Shown here piece after piece: positions 19,658-24,969 of a stretch of DNA of 24,969 bases (position 1 is its first letter; each line of letters opens with the position of its first letter). Source of the stretch: Nemertoderma westbladi. Taxonomy: Eukaryota; Xenacoelomorpha; Nemertodermatida; Nemertodermatidae. Where the stretch lies: NCBI GenBank assembly GCA_032718475.1, contig JAUCBJ010008694.1, positions 1 through 24,969 of the forward strand, written 5' to 3'. The notes beneath the pieces are model-generated. The model did not search any database, was not told where the DNA came from, and saw only the letters and a list, made by a program, of their open reading frames with translations. The position numbers were made by a program, and so were the translations under genes.

Positions 19658-19808
19658 GACCCCCGGACAGTAGCCTCCCGGACAGTAGTAGCACCGTGGG
19701 TGCATGATTAGGACAGTAGCCCCCCGGACAGTAGCACAGTGGGTACATTATTAGGAGAGTAGCCCCCCGGACAGTCGCACCCCGGACAGTAGCTCCCCGG
19801 ACAGTAGC
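19658..19808 (-). repeat. Minisatellite block, inverted relative to 4619-5197
   Basis: On the minus strand this reads GCTACTGTCCGGGG repeated, with interspersed segments containing a GCACCCACGGTGC-type stretch. It is the same unit as the plus-strand array at 4619-5197, with C for T before the G run. It ends 75 bp before the first recognisable LINE codons. Confidence 0.88.
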
Positions 19809-19883
19809 AAATTTTCATAATTGTGTTTATTTAATTAATAGAATTAAATATAATTTGTGTAACTGTTCATAATTGTGGTTGAC

Positions 19884-20411
19884 TAGGTTCTACGAATGTC
19901 CTTAGATCATCATAATGATGATTGGGTGATGATAACTCCACCTACTGGCTCCAGAAGTCGAGGAAATCCTGCCAAGTATCTAACTGATCTAGACTTTGCT
20001 GATGACTTAGGAGTACTCTCAGAATCACTGGAAGGAGCCCAAGGGCTCCTCGGCTCATTAAAACATGCTGCTTCTAGTGTTGGTCTTTTTATTAACTCCA
20101 GAAAGGCCAAAATTGTGACAGTTAACTTTGAAAGTCCTCAGCAAGTCTCTGATCGGATGAGCATAAGCTCAAAGGATGGTATGCTTGAGCATGTGGACGA
20201 GTTCTGTTACCTGGGATCATGGATCCGGAAGTCAGGTGAGGACCTTCGAATACGTAAGGGAAAGACGTGGGCAGCCTTGAATGGGCTTTCCAGGATTTGG
20301 AAGTCACCAAGAATTAATCGGAAACTTAAGGTCCGATTATTTAGAGCAGCAGTAGTTCCAGTACTCCTCTATGGGAGTCCATGCTGGGCTCTAACTGTTG
20401 AGGACACCAAA
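19884..20411 (+). mobile_element. LINE reverse transcriptase, C-terminal half, left part
   Basis: This is a non-LTR retrotransposon. The frame contains TDLDFADDLGVLSESLEGAQ, with the FADD catalytic motif of reverse transcriptase (about 19986-20015). Thumb and connection sequences typical of EN-RT LINEs follow: YLGSWIRKSGEDLRIRKGKT, WKSPRINRKLKVRLFRA and VLLYGSPCWALT. The 5' part (endonuclease and most of the RT) is missing. The frame enters a TA-flanked transposon at 20412 and the element resumes at 23244. The clade (RTE, CR1 or relatives) cannot be settled by eye. Confidence 0.88.
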
Positions 20412-20413
20412 TA

Positions 20414-20492
20414 CAGTCCCGCTCTCAAAAAGCATTCCTTTGATCAAACATTGATCAAACTTTGATCAAACATTGATCAAAGTTTGATCAAA
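20414..20492 (+). repeat. Left terminal inverted repeat (79 bp)
   Basis: CAGTCCCGCTCTC is followed by AAAAAGCATTCC and five overlapping TTTGATCAAA-type palindromes. Matches the reverse complement of 23163-23241 except for one base (C/T near 20460). Confidence 0.95.
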
Positions 20493-20786
20493 ATGTGTCC
20501 ATAGAATATCATTGAAAGTAGCATTGACATTGAAATGACATTGATGGCACATTGAAATGACCTTGAAATCGATGGACCGAAATTCCAGACTTTCTGTCTC
20601 ATATTGAAATGACATTGAAATGATTTCAAGGTAACAGTTTACATCGCTCTTCTGCGGCATGCCTTTGAACTCAGATTCCCGCCGAGAACTGGCTTTTGTT
20701 AATGGCCAAGCCGCGATGTGATTGACAGGGCGGTGGATGGAGCTTGCTTGACTTTGTGGATGGACAGCGATTGGATTTACAAGGCG

Positions 20787-21750
20787 GTGTTGTGGTAGTG
20801 TCCCAGACTGAGTTTTGTTCTTGGCACCATTGCACCAACAACTAGTTCAGAAAAACAGCCTTTGGAATAGTTTTAAATTATTGTTATATTAGAAATTAGT
20901 TTCAATGTTCCTTAAATCAGAATCAAGGCCAAAGACCTCCATTGACGTAGCAGCGCGATGGCTGCCGTTGCATTGCAATTGCTTATACAGTAATTGTGTA
21001 AATTCGACAAGCTTCCTTCCTGCCCCTGTCTCTAATTATACTAATAAAAGTAAATAAAGAAATAAATAAATCCAAGCACCAGCGCACCCCCTAAAATACC
21101 TTCTAAAAATTTACGTAATTTAATTTTAATACTCTGATAAGGTATTTTTATTGAAAACCTAATTTGTTTTAAAGTAAACTATGTTATGTACATCATTAGT
21201 TACGTATTTTTTAATTCAGTTTAACGTATTGTAATTATAATTTTTTAAATATTAAAAATCAAATTGGGTTAGTAATACGTATTCAATTATGTTCATTCAT
21301 TTTTAAATTTAAATTAAATTCTTTTGCTCACAGGTCGTTGTAAGACAAGGCATCAATATAACCCCAGTGATCCCATACTCTCTTGTTATGGACTATTACT
21401 ATATCATTGTACAAGCTGCGGACCTGCACACCCCCCCCCCCCCCCCCCCCCTCCATTATAATGTGTTGTAGCCATCCACCCAACCCATTGCATAACTCGA
21501 ATTAAACTCCACACAGCACAGCACAGCCCATACCTGCCATTGCTTTCATTACGCCACATCGCCATAAGTGGAGATTCAATTATGGCTGTGAATTATTATA
21601 ATCATTTTTAGATTGACAACACAGTGTTGTGGTAGTGTACGTGTACCAGTACCAGACTGAGTCTTGTAATAGGCCCACTGACAACTCCGGGCTACGTTCT
21701 GAAATACAGCCTCTGGAATATTATTAAATTATTTTCATTAGAAATTATTC
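20787..21750 (+). repeat. Internal duplication B of the TIR transposon
   Basis: About 120 bp starting GTGTTGTGGTAGTG at 20787-20905 is repeated, diverged, at 21624-21750. Shared landmarks are CCAGACTGAGT, ACAGCCT.TGGAATA and ATTAGAAATTA. Its role is unknown. Confidence 0.75.
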
Positions 21751-22923
21751 GCTAGAAAGCCAGTCTGTCAATTTAATCGTCCAGTATCAATTCCCGCGGG
21801 CTAATACAATTTATTTTCGGGCTAAGGATGCCCTGCCCACTGGCTAAGAAAGCAAGCTTGCGGGTAAACGATTCCCATTTTGCGGGCTAAGATTCCCGCG
21901 GGCTAAGTCATCACGCATCACCCAACCGAACATACAGTTGACTGTAACTGTTTCACTCGCATCTCTGTAACCACAACCCAAATGCTGTGATTCACAGTAT
22001 GCGATTTCACCGTGCTGTCACCGCAAGTGTATCTGAGAACAGGCCCATTTCTGGTACAGCTACAATTAGTTTCAAAAATTTAATGTAAAACATCGAAAGG
22101 AGCAGGTTAAAGGGGTTGTGTTTTCTAACCAAAACAATAAACCAAAGTAGATTTCATCGATTTGGGCTGGAGAACTTTTTTATTTGCGACCAACTGGCGC
22201 CACTATTTGCGAGATAAGGTAGAAATTTTAATTAATATCGAGGCAAATACAACGTCTGTTTAATTGTTTTTGGGCAAACAGAAAAGTCCTCCATGCTGAA
22301 ATTTTAGTAAGAAAGTTTAGTGTAATAAATTAGTTTAGTACACATTACTACCTGCATAGTTCCTTGCTCAGGAGGCCAATCTCTTTGGTTCGCGGCCTCC
22401 TGTGTATGGGTTAGTTCTAGTTGGCTGTCTAATTTCTTGGGAAGCTTTTAGTAAATTTCGAAATTTCGGAGAATTCCATTCCACAGCAGATAATTGGTTT
22501 TACATGCTGGGGCGGCATAAGCTAAGAGCCATTACACATGCTATGCCTTTACTCTGTTAGTGGTCTGTCGCTGTCGGCACCCCAAGCTAATAATATACAG
22601 CAAATAGCACTGAGACCGCTTTTGTTTCAGAAAATTTGGAATGTGGATCTTTATATATATATTATTTGTTTTCTCATTTCAACTGGAAAGGGTTTTTTAG
22701 TATGCTTTCGCATGGCCTCCCCCTCGCTCGGTACGCTAGTTGCCCCACCCCCCCCCCCCCCCCCCATTATAATGTATTGTAGCCATCCACCCAACACATT
22801 GCGTAACTCAGAATTAAACTCCACACAGCCCATACCGCCCTTGCTTTCATTACCACCACACCGCCAAGTGGAGATTCAATTGCGGCTGTTATTTTCTGAT
22901 AATCGCTGTAAATTATTATAACC
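21431..22923 (+). repeat. Internal duplication A of the TIR transposon (poly-C anchored)
   Basis: About 170 bp at 21431-21603 recurs at 22748-22923. Each copy starts with a long C run (21 and 18 C), then CATTATAATGT.TTGTAGCC, ATCCACCCAAC and AAGTGGAGATTCAATT. The order of copies in the element is B, A, B, A, pointing to an old duplication of a larger unit followed by divergence. Between the copies, short CGGGCTAAG-like repeats lie at 21795-21907 and a perfect 9-bp inverted repeat CAGGAGGCC/GGCCTCCTG at 22369-22402. Confidence 0.8.
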
Positions 22924-22991
22924 TAGGCAGTCCGGTTTAAATAACGGCTATAGCCTACAAACCTATTGTATGATATGGACGTGGTGTCCTG

Positions 22992-23056
22992 TGTGCTCTG
23001 TAGACATCCTACAGAGCACATGGAGCATTACACACACACACAGAGAGAGAGAGAGT
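22992..23056. other. Perfect 12-bp hairpin followed by a CA/GA microsatellite
   Basis: TGTGCTCTGTAG (22992-23003) and CTACAGAGCACA (23009-23020) pair perfectly around ACATC. A (CA)n(GA)n microsatellite follows at about 23031-23056. Both lie inside the TIR transposon, about 110 bp from its right TIR. Confidence 0.7.
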
Positions 23057-23162
23057 GAGGGCTGCTTGATTGACACACGGCTCAGTGGGAATCTAGACTT
23101 TGAAGTGCAGCGCCTTTGGTAGAACTCAATGGCAGGATTTATAAGCCTGGTTCATTTCAATA

Positions 23163-23241
23163 TTTGATCAAACTTTGATCAATGTTTGATCAAAATTTGA
23201 TCAATGTTTGATCAAAGGAATGCTTTTTGAGAGCGGGACTG
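23163..23241 (-). repeat. Right terminal inverted repeat (79 bp)
   Basis: Reverse complement of the left end. It carries the same five TTTGATCAAA-like palindromes, spaced about 10-11 bp apart. Confidence 0.95.
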
Positions 23242-23243
23242 TA

Positions 23244-23648
23244 TCTGGATGGCACATTCACTTCACAAGAATGCTACGCCGGGTTCATTATATCCAGTAC
23301 AATGCACACATATCCAACCAGACACCATATAACATTGTAGGTGTCTCATTGGTTCCCCCAAGCTTTACACTAGAACAAAATCGCCTCCGCTTTGCAGGAC
23401 ATTGCTTTTGCCATGAGCACCATCCATTGCATAATCTTGTACTTTGGCAGCCTCATGGAGTGAATAAGCATGGTGGACAGCCCATGACTTTCTTGAGACG
23501 CATCTTAAAGGACACTGGCCTTGAAGATTCGGATGATCTAGCAAATGTCATTGGTGATAGGGAGTTGTGGCGGCGCAATTTTGTCGACAAGCCGGCACAG
23601 CATTCTTAAAAATGCAGCTGCAATGCAGCATGCCGATCCTAGTAGTAG
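23244..23648 (+). mobile_element. LINE right part: end of RT ORF and 3' UTR
   Basis: Joined across the inserted transposon, the left part leads into LDGTFT and then, after a frame change, TRMLRRVHYIQYN, continuing to LRFAGHC, LVLWQPHGV, DTGLEDSDDLANVIGDRELW and stop TAA at 23607-23609. The frame change comes from a 5-bp direct duplication TTCAC (TTCACTTCAC at 23257-23266); removing one copy restores the family reading TFTRM. So this copy carries both an insertion and a small duplication and is dead. About 40 bp of 3' UTR follows, ending in a short TAG repeat at 23640-23648. Confidence 0.86.
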
Positions 23649-23743
23649 GCCCCCGGACAGTAGCACCGTGGGTGCATTATTAGGACAGTAGCCCCCCGGA
23701 CAGTAGCACCGTGGGTGCATTATTAGGACAATAGCCCCCAGGA
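23648..23743 (-). repeat. Minisatellite block between two LINE ends
   Basis: The same GCTACTGTCCGGGG unit, on the minus strand, with two copies of a 44-bp composite that includes GTGGGTGCATTATTAGGACA. It starts at the 3' end of one LINE and stops at the first codons of another. Confidence 0.85.
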
Positions 23744-23747
23744 CCTG

Positions 23748-23918
23748 CTTTTCTGGCAACCAACTCATGGAATGCGTAACCGTGGACGACCGGCTATAAC
23801 ATCTATAGATCAACTTGAAAGGGATACTGAACTTGGGAGAATCAAAATTGCGACAACTATAGAGAATCGGGAAGCCTGGAAGAATCTCATTTCCAATGTC
23901 AGAGTTCGCTCGACTTAG
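23748..23918 (+). mobile_element. 3' end of a second, different LINE
   Basis: The plus frame reads FWQPTHGMRNRGRPAITSID, then QLERDTELGRIKIATTIENR, EAWKNLISNVRVRST and TAG (23916-23918). This is the same C-terminal region as WQPHGVNKHGGQP in the neighbouring LINE but clearly a different family member. The copy is 5'-truncated where the minisatellite begins. The stop is followed by TAG repeats (23916-23930), like the short TAG tail of the first LINE. The frame has no start codon because only the tail remains. Confidence 0.82.
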
Positions 23919-23930
23919 TAGTAGTAGTAG

Positions 23931-24350
23931 TCGACATGACGAAGTAGTACCGATAGAAGGGACAGGTAATGTCCGCCGTTTTCTTTTGGACATTTGATAT
24001 TAAAATATACGGTTTTTCCAGTTTTACTATAATTTGTATAGAAATTACGATTATGATGACGTAAAATAGGGACGGTGGGAATTCGGAATGTTGCACAGTT
24101 ACTGGGGGGCTGTGCAGTAATATAATAATAGCCCAGTTTCTAAAGAGACCTATTATGTTACATCAAACTAACAAGTTGCTCAAAACGTTGCCGGCCAAGT
24201 TGTTGGTAAAGTTCGTAGTCATTTACAGTTCGTGAAAAAAGTAACTTTAATGACAAGCTACAGTAACATAAAAGTCATATCTACTATTATATTGCTTAAT
24301 TAACAATGATCAATAAAATAACACACATAAAAGTTAATTTAAAAAAACTA
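23931..24350. other. Spacer, possible transposon end near 24165-24225
   Basis: No gene is visible. At 24170-24215, CAAGTTGCT.AAAACGTTGCC and CAAGTTGTTGGTAAAGTT resemble in inverted form the GGCAAC/CAACTTG motifs at 16735-16775, hinting at a shared degraded terminal-repeat transposon. The rest is AT-rich. Confidence 0.35.
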
Positions 24351-24830
24351 GCCAATGGTGTAGTGGTTGCATTGAATTCACATCGACTGTAGGGGTTCGA
24401 TCCACACATGATGGGCCAGTACAGTTTTCTTTCGACACGAATGACCAGCCAGGGCGCATCTCTGCCTTGCATCCTTAAGTGGTAGCTAAATGAGTACTAG
24501 TGTAAAAGCTTCTGTGGGATGTAACTGGCCCTTCGCCCCGCAACCCAGTTTTTCCCCCATACGCTAAAATACTCTGAAACCTACTGTAAAGGTTTTTCTG
24601 GGATATGACTGATTTGTTTTCTTTGCTAACCAGTTCCCCCCTCCAAGGCGTTGGAATCCTTTAGGAGGGATCTGAGCTGTTCGATTGGCCAGCCGGCTTG
24701 GGAAGGTTGCCCCAGTTACCCATAGCCCTGCGTTGAGTTAGTTCTGATTTCGACCAATCCCGAGCTACTGAACTGAAATTATCCTGTCTCACTGCTGATT
24801 ACATGTGTTGAACGGGATTCTTGGAAAATA
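24351..24830 (+). mobile_element. tRNA-derived SINE
   Basis: GCCAATGGTGTAGTGGTTGC contains a pol III A box (TGGTGTAGTGG, 24356-24366), and GGTTCGATCC (24394-24403) is a B box at about tRNA spacing. The head does not fold into a complete tRNA (the acceptor arms do not pair well) and continues into an unrelated body, as in SINEs rather than tRNA genes. The body, with two related stretches around AAAGCTTCTGTGGGATGTAACTG-like and AAGGTTTTTCTGGGATATGACTG-like sequence (about 24503 and 24590), runs to an unclear 3' end near 24800. Confidence 0.6.
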
Positions 24831-24969
24831 AGAGAGCTAAAGTCACGGGACTTTTTGTTATGATTTTAGGACTTTATTATCAGTGTTTTAAGACCGTGTT
24901 GAGATAGCGAAATGTTTTCTGCCTTTTTGTAAGAACATTAGTAGGCTAAATTATAGAAAGCATAGCTAT
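24831..24969. other. Window edge, no feature
   Basis: Nothing can be called apart from TTTTAAGACCGTGTTGAG at about 24886-24903, which resembles TTTAAGACCGAGTTACAC at about 16718-16735. Confidence 0.4.

Larger units (their letters stand above)
20414..23241. mobile_element. 2.83-kb non-autonomous DNA transposon, Tc1/mariner-like ends
   Basis: It is flanked by TA (20412-20413 and 23242-23243) and begins and ends CAGTCCCGCTCTC, the CAGT end and TA target duplication typical of Tc1/mariner elements. The terminal inverted repeats are 79 bp with one mismatch. Removing the element and one TA rejoins a LINE ORF, which proves an insertion. I see no transposase or DDE motif on either strand, so movement would need a transposase from elsewhere. 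The interior holds two pairs of internal duplications and two poly-C runs. Confidence 0.88.

Noticed and set aside
19487-19748. Minus-strand Cys/His/Tyr-rich ORFs
   Set aside because: Read from the 37-bp satellite and minisatellite; no gene signal.
22538-22921. Plus ORF across the poly-C run in the TIR transposon
   Set aside because: It crosses the repeated poly-C unit, gives a Pro run and has no transposase motif.
24351-24425. Functional tRNA gene
   Set aside because: A and B boxes are present, but acceptor and anticodon stems do not pair and the sequence continues into a SINE body.

Overview
The window is metazoan nuclear DNA, most likely from a marine invertebrate. The only recognisable host gene encodes a full-length CD109/alpha-2-macroglobulin-type thioester protein. 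The rest is AT-rich spacer, tandem repeats and nested transposons. There are no operons or bacterial signals. Repeated TAGGCCTA palindromes and long poly-C runs fit several invertebrate lineages, but the sequence alone does not fix the phylum.

Layout. 1-780: a coding-like stretch on the minus strand that I cannot name. 780-3930: non-coding DNA with TAGGCCTA palindromes, a 20-bp motif (AATATAATTCCTAGGAAGTT) present three times, and a strong hairpin. 3932-4026: a short LINE 3' end. 4619-5197: a G-rich 15-16 bp minisatellite. 5508-15716: an intronless thioester-protein (TEP) gene of about 1517 codons. It is broken by two in-frame stops and by a 5.65-kb LTR retrotransposon (8946-14595, antisense) with a perfect 5-bp target duplication. 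Removing the element restores the reading frame exactly. 15780-16140: C-rich repeated units with two TGACGTCA sites. 16963-19639: about 72 copies of a 37-bp satellite with higher-order structure. 19658-19808: the minisatellite again, inverted. 19884-23648: a LINE copy split by a 2.83-kb TA-flanked transposon with 79-bp terminal inverted repeats (20414-23241). 23648-23918: more inverted minisatellite, then the 3' end of a second LINE. About 24351 onward: a tRNA-derived SINE.

The window records nested insertions rather than a pathway: LTR element into TEP gene, and TIR transposon into LINE. The points most worth checking are these. The TEP frame is nearly intact although the two LTRs have visibly diverged. 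The LTR element has a candidate self-priming site: the 10 nt after its 5' LTR are complementary to a hairpin loop inside the LTR. Two of the frame breaks in its gag-like ORF coincide with long poly-G runs. One minisatellite unit recurs beside all the LINE 3' ends. All calls were made by eye from the sequence; no database search was run.
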